A stretch of DNA of 64,000 bases from assembly GCF_051020765.1 (NCBI RefSeq), contig NC_134933.1, positions 3,162,001 through 3,226,000 on the forward strand. The letters are read 5' to 3'. The notes below the pieces were generated by a model, which was given only the letters and a program-made list of their open reading frames with translations, was not told where the DNA came from and did not search any database. The translations under genes were made by a program, and so were the position numbers. Numbering within the stretch: position 1 is the stretch's first letter; every line of letters begins with the position of its first letter. This document shows positions 1-10,696 of the stretch, piece after piece. The DNA is from Lasioglossum baleicum (taxonomy: Eukaryota; Arthropoda; Insecta; Hymenoptera; Halictidae).

Positions 1-2
1 TA

Positions 3-494
3 CTGGGAACGTGGCCCGAACGTTTTTTAAAAAAGCCGAATCAGTTGCCTGCAGTGACTGGATTAAACGCGGTTATTATCACAAGATTGCATAGCATTCT
101 TCAGGTAATTACATGTGACAAGAAAGCTGATTCTGTGAAATTCAAAGAATATTGTTCGGAGGCAGCTAAATTGCGCATTAAAATTTATCCATGGTATAAA
201 CTACCGCCATCAGTTCATACGGTACTGCAACATGGAAGTGAAGTACTTGCTACATTTGAACTGCCAATTGGTTTGTATTCAGAAGAGCCACAAGAGGCAA
301 ATAATAAAGTCTTCCGGAAATCACGAGCTGAAAACTCCCGAATGTGTTGCCGCAAAAAGACAAATATAGATATTATACGGCATATGTTATTATCATCCGA
401 TTCACTTTATAAACTCTCTAAGAACAAAGGATGGCAAGCACAAGGAAGTTCTTTCTCAAGAAGCGAAAACGCTGCTGTTGGATCAATAAATTAA
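3..494 (+). CDS. C-terminal part of an unidentified, probably transposon-borne protein
   Basis: The frame is open from the left edge of the window to a TAA at 492-494 (about 163 residues), so the 5' part lies outside. The region around residues 60-135 (YPWYKLPPSVH, LPIGLYSEEPQEANNK, then a KTN...LLSSD segment) resembles a protein tail I associate with repeated, uncharacterised insect ORFs that are probably transposon-encoded; this is from memory and unchecked. No catalytic motif is visible. The sequence is AT-rich and intronless, and is followed by repeat DNA, which agrees with a mobile-element origin. It could instead be the last exon of a host gene. Confidence 0.42.
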   Translation: MGTWPERFLKKPNQLPAVTGLNAVIITRLHSILQVITCDKKADSVKFKEYCSEAAKLRIKIYPWYKLPPSVHTVLQHGSEVLATFELPIGLYSEEPQEANNKVFRKSRAENSRMCCRKKTNIDIIRHMLLSSDSLYKLSKNKGWQAQGSSFSRSENAAVGSIN

Positions 495-599
495 TGGTAA
501 GTCACATAAGTGCCGAATGTAATTCTATTTAATTGGTAATTATCAGGGCCAGATTTACAGTTTAAAATTCGAACATTTTTAAAAACATTCCAATTGAAT

Positions 600-782
600 C
601 GATGAAAAACTGAGTTGTCGGCAGATTTTTGTCTAAGAAGGTCGGTTGCTCGCCCACTGTGCCGCGCTCCGATTGGTTCGTGTTTTTCGTCAATAATTCC
701 TTAACTAAGCCGCAGGGAAGATTTTGGCAAAGGAAAAGATTACTCCAAATGACCTGAGGAATCGTCCCTTTCAAGGAAGTAG
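600..782 (+). repeat. Half copy of a palindromic MITE (same family as 24567-24932)
   Basis: The stretch at about 671-780 matches one arm of the palindromes at 24567-24932 and 53714-54060. Shared landmarks are ATTGGTTCGTGTTTTTCGTC, a TAATTCCTTAACTAAGCCGC block and a GGCAAAGGAAAAGAT block. The second arm and the terminal CAGGGTGTCCC are missing, so this is a truncated, diverged copy. Confidence 0.6.
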
Positions 783-865
783 GTTTTCGGAACAGCCTGT
801 ATGGAAAATTGATTTTTGTTCTGCCAGCAGGTTTTTCTTTCCTTGCTTTCCATGTTTCTCTCTGC

Positions 866-920
866 CCCCCCCCACTCTCTCTCTCTCTTTGTCTCTTTCT
901 CTCTCTTTGGTTGGCTACGC
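866..920. repeat. C-run plus (CT)n low-complexity tract
   Basis: Nine C residues are followed by interrupted CT dinucleotide repeats. Open frames crossing it encode only Ser/Leu/Phe-rich low complexity and are not credible genes. Confidence 0.9.
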
Positions 921-1740
921 CCTCGTTTTTAGGTCAGTTCGCGTGCACACCGACACGAACTTCTAACGCCATTAAGCGTGCTCGGCTCCGAGATTAGAGG
1001 GTCATCGATAAGACTATTAATAACGTCAAACTAATGAACCCGCGGACGACGTTTAATGGCACGGTGATTAATGCGTTTTAAAATAGCATTGCAAACGCGA
1101 TCCTCGGGCTCGGCCGACGTCGAATGCCCCCATCATTGGGGCCGGGGGTGTGGAGGAGGGTTGGGGTGGGGGGGACGTGCGATTGTAAACGAGGAACAAA
1201 TTACTACATACTACATTCGCGATGCGAACGCCGTTTTCGAGAATTCGCGTTTGCACTGGAAGTTTCGCGCTGTTACACAGGGAAACTTCCCGACGGATAC
1301 GAGCGTGGTTGCGTGCTCCGAGGGAACTACCGCCCAAAAATATTTGATCAGTCGTTTCAATAAACTACCAACTCTGCCAGGACGGAACAGACGGATAGCC
1401 GAGGTTTCAGGTGTTCCCTAGACGGCCCCGCGCGAATATTTCCGTGAGCAAGGAACGTTTATTGCTGCTCCGGGCATCTTTACTGCGATTTTTTAACCTC
1501 CAAGTAAAAGAGCACGAGCTGAAACTGTTACTCTCCTCTTAAGAACTTTACCGGAGCGTGAATTAAATGCCAGCAGTGTTTCGGAACTTTTAGAACCGCA
1601 ATCTCGTAAAGGATCTTTCTGATTAACATTATAGCTCGTCGTGGAATTAGACTTTGTAGTAATGAGATTTATTATTTTGTTTTATTATGCATTTACTTAG
1701 TGTCATGCTTGCTTTGGTAGTACGTATACATTTTTAATTC
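921..1740. other. Non-coding stretch with a GC-rich island
   Basis: CpG-rich, apparently single-copy sequence at about 1020-1450 includes a G-run near 1170-1180. Overlapping frames of 80-116 codons have unconvincing composition and no recognisable domain. I see no gene here; a conserved intronic element is possible. Confidence 0.4.
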
Positions 1741-1764
1741 TGTTGTATTATATTCATCTGATTA

Positions 1765-1837
1765 TGATTATAATTATCTTCCAATTAATAAAGACAATTT
1801 TGATTTTCCATAAAGATCCCCAGTCTATTATTACCAT
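1765..1837. repeat. Right-end fragment of the TAGACTGCGG hAT MITE family
   Basis: The sequence ends in CATAAAGATCCCCAGTCTA, the inverted terminal sequence of the family described at 56698-56896 with one substitution. The left terminus is not found nearby, so the copy is truncated. Confidence 0.6.
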
Positions 1838-2832
1838 TACCATTTACATCTCAAGAGCAATCATGACGCGTTTTAAAAGAGAGATTATATTCCCTTTAAT
1901 TTTGATGAATACATTCGCGTTTTACGTCTCCCCGTGTGATTAACACGCGCGGCTCAATGAGGACAATGACGCGCTCGACATAAAATTGCTGATTACGTTC
2001 TCTTTCATTTTCCCCGATTTTTATACCGTGAATATCGCAATGAAATAAAATGATGCACCATTTAATATCTCCTACATCGTTGAACATATCTAATTTTTAC
2101 CTGTATCACTATTAACATAATCAATTTAAAAAGAACAGTGCCAAAGTAAATGTAAATGTGCTGATTGTAAAGCGTAAAGCCTCCGCTTTCATCACAAATA
2201 CTTCGTTTTTTGGGACGTTCCTACATCCTGTAGAATAATCAATACTCCTTTCAAACATATTTTGGTGACGGTAGACCTTTCAAGTTCAATAAAACGGCTG
2301 GAAAGATCGCATTCTAAATTTTTTAAAAATTTAATCAAGAAAACACTTTGATTTTAGTCTCCAGAAAAGTTTTTTAATGTCGGACGGTTGTTTGCATTTG
2401 GAACCTTTCCGAGAGGAAGTATTTCTGCTTTTTGAGCATCCCATGTGATGCAGAAAATTTTTCGACAGACCTAACCAAGGGGTCTGAAGGCAGATATTTC
2501 ACGGGTTAAAATGAGCCTAGACTGATCCCTGTACGATTTTGCCCCAGGAAGTTACACCAGTTTAAACATCACCGATTCGTCGATGAAGTGCTCCTTCGAT
2601 TTCGCATGCCAGTGTATCTTCGGACCACAAGATTAGTTTCTACTTGAAGCGAGTTGCTCGAGGAAAATGCCAGCGATATTATCATAGACAGAGTCGGTTG
2701 ATAGAGGAAAGACTGAGGTAGGAGGAGAGGCGAACACGACACACAGATTCCACAGTTTATGTGCACGAGCAAGTTTCACCGATGATGTGCACACGTCAGA
2801 CAAGACCAAGCAGAGTTGACAATGCAAGAAAC
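1838..2832. other. No gene recognised
   Basis: AT-rich intron-like sequence. A short frame at 2569-2772 on the minus strand has no family signature and I do not call it. No repeat boundary was found. Confidence 0.4.
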
Positions 2833-2836
2833 TTAA

Positions 2837-4274
2837 GGGAGTAGACTCCTTTTTCCCCTGAATTGCAAGGGTGCGGGATTCGCGTTCTCATTTCTCGATA
2901 ATACAAAAATGGGGGGTTTCGGTAAGTCAAAAACGCTAGATGAAAGATCGATCTAGGCCGCGATCGCCCTGGTAAGTCCTATTTTTACGTTTATGAAGCG
3001 TAATTTGCATTATTCGGAAGCATGTAGTTATGAAAATAGTATTATAGTATAAAATAATCCCAAATATCGATCGTAAATGTTAAATGTTTAATTTAATTAT
3101 GGTTTCGGCGCTACCGTTTCGATCAATTAGTAAATCTAGTAATTTTGCGAAAAACTTTTCTTCTTTCGTAACATTTCGGTTCCGTTTTGAACCTTTTTCA
3201 AAGGCAATATATATCTACAGTAGCGGACAAAAGTTTAAGACCGCTCTAAACAAGACGATAACTTTTTAATATGGGAAGCTAGAGCAATTAGTTTACTAAA
3301 GGATGTGAAAAGAAATTTTTTCAAAAATTGCAATTGATCGGAATTGTTAAAAAAAATACTAAAAGTTGAATTTCTAACTTTTTTATGTGGGCCTATATTG
3401 AAAATTTACAAAATACGTTTTGTAGATCTGTGTCACTTAAACATATCCTGAAAATTTCGTCCAAATCGGTCTACGTTGCAATGAGCTACAAACGTTTAAA
3501 GATGGTAAAAATTACAGATTTTGAAGATTTTCGGCAATAAATTGTGAAAATCTGCAATTTTTACCATCTTTAAACGTTTGTAGCTCATTGCAACGTAGAC
3601 CGATTTGGACGATATTTTCAGAATATGTTTAATTGACATAGAGCTACAAAACGTATTTTTTAAATTTTCAATATAGGCCCACAAAAAAAAGTTAAAAATT
3701 CAACTTTTAGTATTTTTTTCAACAATTTCGATCAATTGCAATCTTTGAAAAAATTTCTTTCCACATCCTTTAGTAAACTAATTGCTCTAGCTTCCCAAAA
3801 AATTTCAAATCGTATAGTACAATATTAAAAAAGTTATCGTCTTCTTTAGAGTGGTTTTAAACTTTTGCCCGCTACTGTATATTTATTTCAAATTGAGCAA
3901 AAAGGATATTAATACGTACTTGCTATGATAATTTTAGTTATGTAAATTGAGCATTGGAAAAATTGATTTGCGGTCAAAGTGACCGTTTGAACAGAGCCTA
4001 AAAATTGAAAACATTGAAAACTGAACATATAGACACATTAGTCTGAACATAATATATATAGTCTTTTAGACGCGCAAATTCTTCCTTTGAGAAAGGTTCA
4101 AAACGGAACCGAAACGTTAGGAAAGAAGAAAAGTTTTTTGCGAAATTGCTAAATTTACTAATTGATCGAAACGGTAGCGCCGAAAGCACCATTAAATTAA
4201 GTATTATAGTATTATCGAGAAAAGAGAACGCGCATCCCGCACTCTTGCGATCCTGGAAAAACGAGTCTACTCCC
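2837..4274. mobile_element. TTAA-flanked foldback element carrying a nested Tc1-type MITE
   Basis: Both ends read GGGAGTAGACTC inside TTAA (2833-2836 and 4275-4278). Inverted homology continues inward: 2850-2910 pairs with 4205-4262, and 3085-3210 pairs with 4080-4200 (the GGTTCCGTTTTGAACC and CGATCAATTAGTAAAT blocks). TTAA target duplication is typical of piggyBac-like elements, but no transposase is present. The interior is interrupted at 3218-3877 by a second palindrome. Superfamily assignment is inference. Confidence 0.6.
3218..3877. mobile_element. 660-bp palindromic Tc1/mariner-type MITE
   Basis: Its termini are CAGTAGCGGACAAAAGTTT and the inverse AAACTTTTGCCCGCTACTG, flanked by TA at 3216-3217 and 3878-3879. 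The two arms pair over nearly their whole length, meeting near 3540. There is no transposase. The termini resemble Tc1-like inverted repeats. Next to the hairpin tip lies a module (AAATTTCGTCCAAATCGGTC) also found in the elements at 8337, 16942 and 41495. Confidence 0.8.
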
Positions 4275-4278
4275 TTAA

Positions 4279-4677
4279 TTAGGAAACGTTGCGAGTACGT
4301 TATCGCGACGCTACGCGTTCTGATCGCGTCAATGTGCATAATATAGTCGCGAATAGGGACGCGTTTCGGGAACCTCTGAAAGATCAGCGAATTTCGCGCT
4401 AGTCTTGTTGGGAGGTATTAACCTATAAACTTTCGGCCCTTTTCCCCGACAATTTTAATGAACTTTAATTCTTTTACGAAACGATATACAGTTTCGCCGT
4501 TATCGGATCCACCCTGACGAAGCTGGATAATTGCAAAATGTATCCCTGAACTCCCATTCTCTCTTTCCAGTGGAACGTATCTTTCATGAACTTGTGAAAT
4601 TGTTTGTCGATTCATGGACAGGCTTGCGAGGCACAAGTCAACCCGAATAAACATTGTTAGGTGTAGTATTCATTTTG
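4279..4677. other. No gene recognised
   Basis: Mixed-composition spacer. A minus-strand frame at 4418-4654 lacks any domain or splice context. Nothing further is visible. Confidence 0.35.
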
Positions 4678-4810
4678 TACAGGGTGTAACAAAATTTAGT
4701 GTCATGGTTTTGGCAGATGGTTGTACACCCTCGGATCGGTGGAGATTTGTTAAAAGAAATTGCCGCAAAATTGACTTTGACCTTGAAAGTCAAGGTCAAT
4801 TTTTTTATGC
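4678..4810. repeat. End fragment of a mariner-like element
   Basis: It begins TACAGGGTGTAACAAAATTT, the common terminus of several Tc1/mariner-like elements here. The following ~90 bp align with the relic at 28432-28550 (shared CGGTGGAGATTTGT-like block and GCAAAATTG). It ends in a short hairpin, TTGACCTTGAAAGTCAAGG. No opposite terminus was found. Confidence 0.5.
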
Positions 4811-5750
4811 TTGTATCGCATTCTGCTCATCATGGGGAATGAATACCAAATACACCAAAATGAATACTATTCACATTGAAACATTATTGCTTTTAAGTAG
4901 TAATCGAAACCCATGAAATGAAAATTGGTTATTGAAATTGACTCGGATTCGTGAGTACATATTGAACTTGATCCCATCCCTACTCATCAGTCACAGCTTA
5001 CGTTATTCAACCGTGATTAAATGATTACTTCATTATAAAACATTAACGGCAAAAATGAGCACATTCAATCCAAAACAGTAAAACTATTGTTATTTCTGAC
5101 ATATTAAAATGATTTTGGAAAGAAATAAGTATACATATACGTAACTGCAGTAGTAATGAATGCAATTTTTATTTTCCACAAAAATTCAGATTCTATAGTT
5201 TTTTCCGATTCTACTTCATTTGTTCTTCACGATGCTTTTGTTCTCGACTCAGCGACTCAAAATTTCATCCACGAGTCTCAAGGGTGTAATCCTCAGCATT
5301 TTCCGTGTAAGTAAATTGTGTTGACGAGGGGTGCCTTGTTTTCTCGAAAACGATTTCTCGGGAAAGAAGAAGTGGTAAGCCCCTGACAGCAAGGACTCCG
5401 GGTTAATTGCCGTAATCTTTTCAGTGGAAGTTCTTACAGTTCGCGGGGAAGACTAATAGCATGGAAGTTGACCTGGATTCCCGTCCTGTTGCCAGAATTG
5501 ATGTAACTAATCGCGCGAGGTCCGCGCCCGACCGCGATAACTCCGTCTGATCGAACTGGACGGCTGGAACCCGCGTTTATGAATTATTGTTGAATTAATT
5601 CACCGGGATCCATCGGCCACCGCAGCGATTTTCATTCCGTTTGACGCCGATCATTCGATCACATTGGTCCCGGATCGTAACGTCGAGTTTCCTCTCTTTC
5701 ACAATAACATTGACTACCTAATGAATACAGCGACATTTTCTCCACCACTT
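4811..5750. other. No gene recognised
   Basis: AT-rich up to about 5200, then a more GC-rich, possibly single-copy stretch at 5440-5700. No coding frame longer than about 60 codons has plausible composition. Confidence 0.35.
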
Positions 5751-5752
5751 TT

Positions 5753-5925
5753 ATGACTGCGGCTTTTACACAATTATGACAGAAATGGGTAGGCGTAATT
5801 TCAAATGATAACAAGATTATTACCACTCAATAAATCTATTAAAAAGAGAAATATATACCTATTTGGTTCCTGTGTCTTGCAAATTAAGAATCACAATTTT
5901 TATTGTGCGTAGCGTAAATGTACCT
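5753..5925. repeat. Diverged copy of the TAGACTGCGG hAT MITE family
   Basis: The landmarks are GACTGCGGCTTTTACACAAT, then GACAGAAATGGGTAGGCG, then TTTGGTTCCTGTGTCTTGCA. They occur in the same order as in the intact copy at 23105-23307. The ends are too decayed to define a target duplication. Confidence 0.5.
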
Positions 5926-6090
5926 ATTACTGCGGATGTACGTTTCATTGTGGTATTTTTTTCCCAATGAGATTAAAATACGCAAAAATAAATATTTTGC
6001 CCTGAACAATTTTGTAAATAATTCTCGTATTTTATAATCTCAGGTGGGATTTGGTAGAGTAATCGGTGTAGTTGCCCTAATCTGTATTAC
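5926..6090. repeat. Copy of the repeat found at 37.1-37.7 and 60.4-60.9 kb
   Basis: The block with CCCAATGAGATTAAAATACG followed by AAAAATAAATATT matches 37120-37170. The 3' part, GAGTAATCGGTGTAGTTGCC, matches CAGTAATCGGCACAATTGCC (37.6 kb) and CAATAATCGGTACAGTTACC (60.9 kb). The function is unknown; it is probably a decayed transposon. Confidence 0.5.
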
Positions 6091-6517
6091 GTGTGCAAAT
6101 AAGTCCCTTTCCCCGTTTTTTCTACGTTCCTAACTTTTGACTGAATTCGAATTACTTCCCGATTTTGGTGCCATCTGAAAGAGCGTTCGTTTAGTTTTAA
6201 GAAGAGTCGTGATGAGCGTGATGAATTTTTTAAGAATAGAACTACCGCACCGTGTGGCCAGATTGAGGTTGAAACGGACCTCACATTCCCTCTCCAGGCT
6301 CTCCACCTTTATCCCCTTCCACTATCCTATTCCACTGTTCAGTCCCTATCGCGCACGCGCAACGTGTCTCCCATTCGCCTCACTCTGCCACACTCTATTC
6401 TCGTCGCGCAGTCGCGCAACGTGTCACATATTGCTCTGGTCATCAGAGAGGGGGTACTTGTATTCTCCTCGATTCCTTTTCGATTACCCTTGTCTGGTAA
6501 CACTGCTACCGCATCAC

Positions 6518-6718
6518 TACACTGCGGATCTTTATGCATTTATGGCTTCTAAAAATGTTCAAAAAATGCTGGAGTATTAAACTCGACAGAATTTAGTATG
6601 ATTTAGATTTATTTTGGATGTACAAATGTTATTACCAATGAAAATAGAATTTTATTTGGTAACACTTTCCTAAAATTTGTCTCTAAAAATTGAAAATTGC
6701 ATAAACATCCGCAGTCTA
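6518..6718. mobile_element. TAGACTGCGG-family hAT MITE (divergent subfamily)
   Basis: The left end TACACTGCGGATCTTTATGC and right end GCATAAACATCCGCAGTCTA are inverted. The length of 201 bp matches the other copies. The interior (AAAATGCTGGAGTAT block) is shared in inverse orientation with the truncated copy at 42250-42430. Flanks give no convincing 8-bp duplication, so the copy is old or rearranged. Confidence 0.7.
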
Positions 6719-7560
6719 GAAATTGTTTGTTCTGATTGAGCTTTTTAACAATGCCTGTTATTATGAATGTCTATTTTCAATTCTTTTTAGGTTCCTCGAG
6801 ATGCGGTCACGATCAGCGAAGTACGAAATCGTCAAAAGCGTGATTAACGAGTCCTAACAGTTTCCGTCCCATTAAATAAATTGCTCTGCCTTCCATGTTG
6901 CGGTTGCCACGAAAAATTAACAGTCTATATTCGCGCGGCAGGCGCATCCGGCGTTTAGGGTACAACAGAAGATTTTTGTGGGAAAGCGTCCGTCCGAGAC
7001 GAAACGAAAAATCGTCAAAGCGTGGGCACTTTGTGCGAGAGTCCGAGCCTGTGTCGGTCCTGCTCCTTGAAGAACGCTTTTCTCAGTAGCGAATCGGCGC
7101 CGAAAACCCAAGCGTCCTTCTTTTTCCAGAGTGCCGTCGGAAATGTCATTGGTCAAGGCGACCGGGACGAATTTCCAGGCTCGAATCGATATTTCAACAA
7201 AAGAGTACCACCGGGCGAGCGCATTATCGCCCGCGGACGAAAACGCTCGCAAATGGAACAATTTTCCTTTCAAACCCCCGCTCGAGCTCTAACAAGGCGT
7301 TCGAAAAAAAACCAGCTCGAGTACCAGCGAAAATGTTCGGGCCGTTTGGATAAGGTGCAAATGCTTGAGGAACAACAAATAGGAAGGTAAATCGGTGTAC
7401 ATATTTCGGTTTCCCAAAATATTTCTTTCCGAATGTGTACGTTTAATATTTTCCACGAGGAATTATTCAACAAATTCATTTCGTTGGGTACACAATATTA
7501 TAAATGAATGGCAGAAAATGTGAATAGTTTACTCCATAAACTTATTGTTAGTGTTAAATA
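6719..7560. other. Non-coding stretch with a GC-rich island
   Basis: Sequence at about 6900-7390 is CpG-rich and carries overlapping frames of 64-122 codons on both strands. These are best explained by base composition. No domain, signal or clear splice pattern was recognised. Confidence 0.35.
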
Positions 7561-8076
7561 ATACACTCCTCAAAAGAATTAAGGGATCACTTGTGCGAAC
7601 CCGAAAAATTGATCCCACTTTACGTGATCATAACCCCATGAAAAATTGCCGCATCGATATCGTTAAACAATGGTTTAAAAGCCTGAAATCTGTAGTTTCA
7701 AATGCTCTGTTTTGAATTGTTGCTATGTTGGTTTTTTACAAAGTTATAGCGATATGAAGACAACATTGACGGGTAAAAAAAATTTGGTGCAACTTTGGTA
7801 CATCACACGGGGAGCAACAAATTTTTTTGATAAATCGCGTTAATATCATTTGGAAGGGCTATCTTTCCTGTGTATATTGTGTGGTTGTTGAATATTGTGC
7901 GATTTTTTTTATTCTACTTATTCAACATTGAAGTAAATGTTGGCTTTTTAACTTTAACTGGCTGCAGAAAGCGAAAAATTATCGTAGAATCTTGTGCGAA
8001 AAAGCAATAGAAAGAGCGTTTCTTTCTCTTCAAGGCACTCTTTTTGTTTTTTCAATTTCATTAACATTTCGATATA

Positions 8077-9323
8077 CCAGGTGTTTCTGAAAATATGCTT
8101 AAAAAATGCACAATTTTCATTTTTCCTTTAACTCGCTATATCTTTGCGAGAAATGGTCGTAATACCATGATCCGAACGTCAGATTGAAGCAGAGATTCTG
8201 CCGATTCGATTGAGTACCTCATGAACTCGCTACGACAATTTTTTACCTATGACAGCTGTGTTTGAACTTAGTGCTTCGCAGAAATTACAGCGGCTGCCTG
8301 ACATCTCTGAATACGCTACCGCCGCGCCGCGCGCCGCACAGTGGTGCGAGCAGGGAAAAAAATCAATTTTTCGAATGTTAGGTACAAAGAATAGCAATTA
8401 CGTAAAAAAAGGCAGTATAAAAATTTTTTTTATTTGTCCCCGTATAGAAAATTTAAAATATACGTTTAGTAGATCTACGTTAGTTATATATATACTGAAA
8501 ATTTCATCGAAATTGATTAACATACACACGAGGTATAAGTGGTTAAAAGTGGTGAAAATCTTGGTATGTACACATATGTATTATATGTACACTGTACACA
8601 GCTCTTACGGCTCCTGGTCAGTTCCTGCATACGAAAATGCGAATATCTCGAAAACTAAAAGCGACCCCCCTATATTGGAACAGGAAAAAGTTGTTCAAAA
8701 TGTTGAAATCTATAACATATTTAAATTTCATCAAAATCGGAGAACAGTAAAACATGCAAAAAAAAATTTTAATGAAAAAATAAATAAATTAATAAATAAA
8801 TAAATATTTATGTTCTTGCCACATAACCGTTGTACCTGTGGCATGCTTTCCACAAATTTTCAAGCAAATTTATTGGATGGTTTGGTTTTATAGATTTTTT
8901 TCCGCTTTTTGGCCATTTGGCACCACTGTGCGCCGTGCCGCCGCACTATGGGCCAATCGACGAAATATGTATCAAAATCAAAGGACTTTCGATAGAAATG
9001 AGGTAGAGCGATGAATAGCGATTTCAAAGTTTGAGACCAGAATTGATAGCATGTTAAAAAAAATTTTTTTCCGCGCGTGGTACTGGAGAAACCACATTTT
9101 CTTGAAAGTCTACATGTTTAACGAATTTTCTCAACGTTAAAACACGTTCGTACCATAATCTCCCTATTTTGCCCATATTCTGCAAGGTTTCAGCTCTAAT
9201 TTAAAAAAAATTTCATCGCTGTACCTCATTTCTATCGAAAGATCTTTGATTTTGAATCGAGTTTGGTCCTTTTCGAAAAATGGAAATTGTGCATTTTTTA
9301 AGTATATTTTCAGAAACACCTGG
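8077..9323. mobile_element. Nested TA-flanked foldback element (CCAGGTGTTTCTG termini)
   Basis: The ends are CCAGGTGTTTCTGAAAATAT and its inverse, flanked by TATA on both sides. It sits exactly at the dyad axis of the outer palindrome 7564-9837. Its own interior holds a third element (8337-8930) and a further inverted pair around 8978-9025 and 9215-9260 (TTTCGATAGAAATGAGGTA and inverse). There are no coding remains. Confidence 0.75.
8337..8930. mobile_element. Transib-like element, innermost of three nested elements
   Basis: The inverted ends are CACAGTGGTGC, with a 5-bp duplication CGCCG at 8332-8336 and 8931-8935. CACAGTG termini plus 5-bp GC-rich duplications are hallmarks of Transib transposons, the relatives of RAG1. 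An AAAAAAATC box lies 12 bp inside the left heptamer and about 22 bp inside the right one. The interior includes the shared module near 8440-8570. No RAG1-like transposase is present, so the copy is non-autonomous. Confidence 0.72.
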
Positions 9324-9837
9324 TATATCGAAATGTTAATGAAATTGAAAAAACAAAGCGAATGCCTTGAAGAGAAAGAAACGCTCTTTCTATTGCTTTC
9401 TTGCAGAAGATTCTACGATAATTTTTGCGCTTTCTGGAGCCAGTTAAAGTTAAAAAGCCCATATTTACTTCAATGTTGAATAACTCGACTAACAAAAATC
9501 GCACAATCATCCGCAATCACACATTTCACACAGGAAAGATATCCCTTCCAAATGATATTAACGTGATTTATCAAAAAAATTTGTTTCTCCCCGTGTGATG
9601 CTCCAAAGTTGCACCAAATTTTTGTTAACCGTCAATGTTGTCTTCATCTCGCTATAACTTTGTAAAATACCGACATAGCAACAAGTCGAAACAGAGCATG
9701 TGAAACTAGAGGTTTCAAGCTTTCAAACCATTGTTTAACTATATCGATACGAAAATTTTTCACGGGGTTATGATCACGTAAAGTGGGAGCAATTTTTTGG
9801 GTTCGCACAAGTGATCCCTTAATTCTTTTGAGGAGTG

Positions 9838-10694
9838 TATGTTCATTAATGTTTTATTCCTTATATTATCATGAAGTATCCAATTTACGAGAAAAGTAAT
9901 CGGGGAAACTTTGTAATTTAATGTATTTAGACGACGCGACGGCATAAAATTACAATGCATGGTAAATTGAACCTCCATTCTTGAATAGTTTAACAAATGA
10001 AAAAATAAAAATATTCGAGAGACTAGCTGCAACAATTGGAACTTCTGTGAAATATCCTGATTAATTTTCCGTTTCATTCTAGCAAGAGAAAGGGGCAAGA
10101 AAGATATATAATTTATTTAGGTGAAGCGTACAAAATGCAAATGTTAGTCACCGAGTTAATGGAGATAGGGGCTGGTTAAATTGAGCTCCCATTTGGTAAG
10201 CACGTCAGACGAAAATCATGAGAGAGCCACAAAGAGCGCAATATCTCGCGTCGAAATAGATGCATCGGATTCGCTTTAAAAACTCGATTTCTACAATAGC
10301 ATCGGAACTAATGGAACTGACAAGGAGGAAGTAATAGTAGTCCACATAAGCGGAACGGATCGCAGCACAGCGGTCTGAAGTTGCAGTGTCAGGAGCACGT
10401 GTGCATGACCGACTTTCCAGCTGATTTTCTTGAAAAAGATACCATGCACTCTGACATGCAACCATTTCTCTTCTAATTGAACTTGTGCCGCTTCGATCCA
10501 AACTGGAAACTCACCACTGGCCCTCGTAACCAGATTCCTCATTTTTATTTCATGAAAGCCGCTGCCATTTATAACCAAAGCTTGCATTTTTATTTGCTGC
10601 AATTCTTTATAGCTTGGAACCAAAGATTCCATTTTTAGATTTATATGTATGTACAATGTACAAGTCTCGTTGCGTGCATTCCTGATTCAATATG
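9838..10694. other. Mostly non-coding; one weak minus-strand exon candidate
   Basis: On the minus strand, 10291-10656 is an open frame of 121 codons with ordinary amino-acid composition. It contains GGTGAGTTTCC near 10515, a good splice-donor match, so the part 10515-10656 could be an exon. I recognise no family, and the frame may be chance. The remainder is AT-rich with no visible feature. Confidence 0.25.
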
Positions 10695-10696
10695 TA

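Larger units (their letters stand above)
7564..9837. mobile_element. Large TA-flanked foldback element with Tc1-like termini
   Basis: The termini are CACTCCTCAAAAGAATTAAG and its inverse, with TA at 7562-7563 and 9838-9839. The arms 7564-8076 and 9324-9837 are near-exact inverted copies of about 512 bp with no spacer of their own. The only thing between them is the nested element 8077-9323. No transposase remains. The terminus is of the kind seen in Tc1-like elements. Frames inside are mirror-image artefacts. Confidence 0.82.

Noticed and set aside
8249..8803. 184-codon frame on the plus strand
   Set aside because: It spans the boundary of two nested transposons and the shared module. Composition is repeat-like and it ends in a NKLINK run encoded by A/T-rich sequence.
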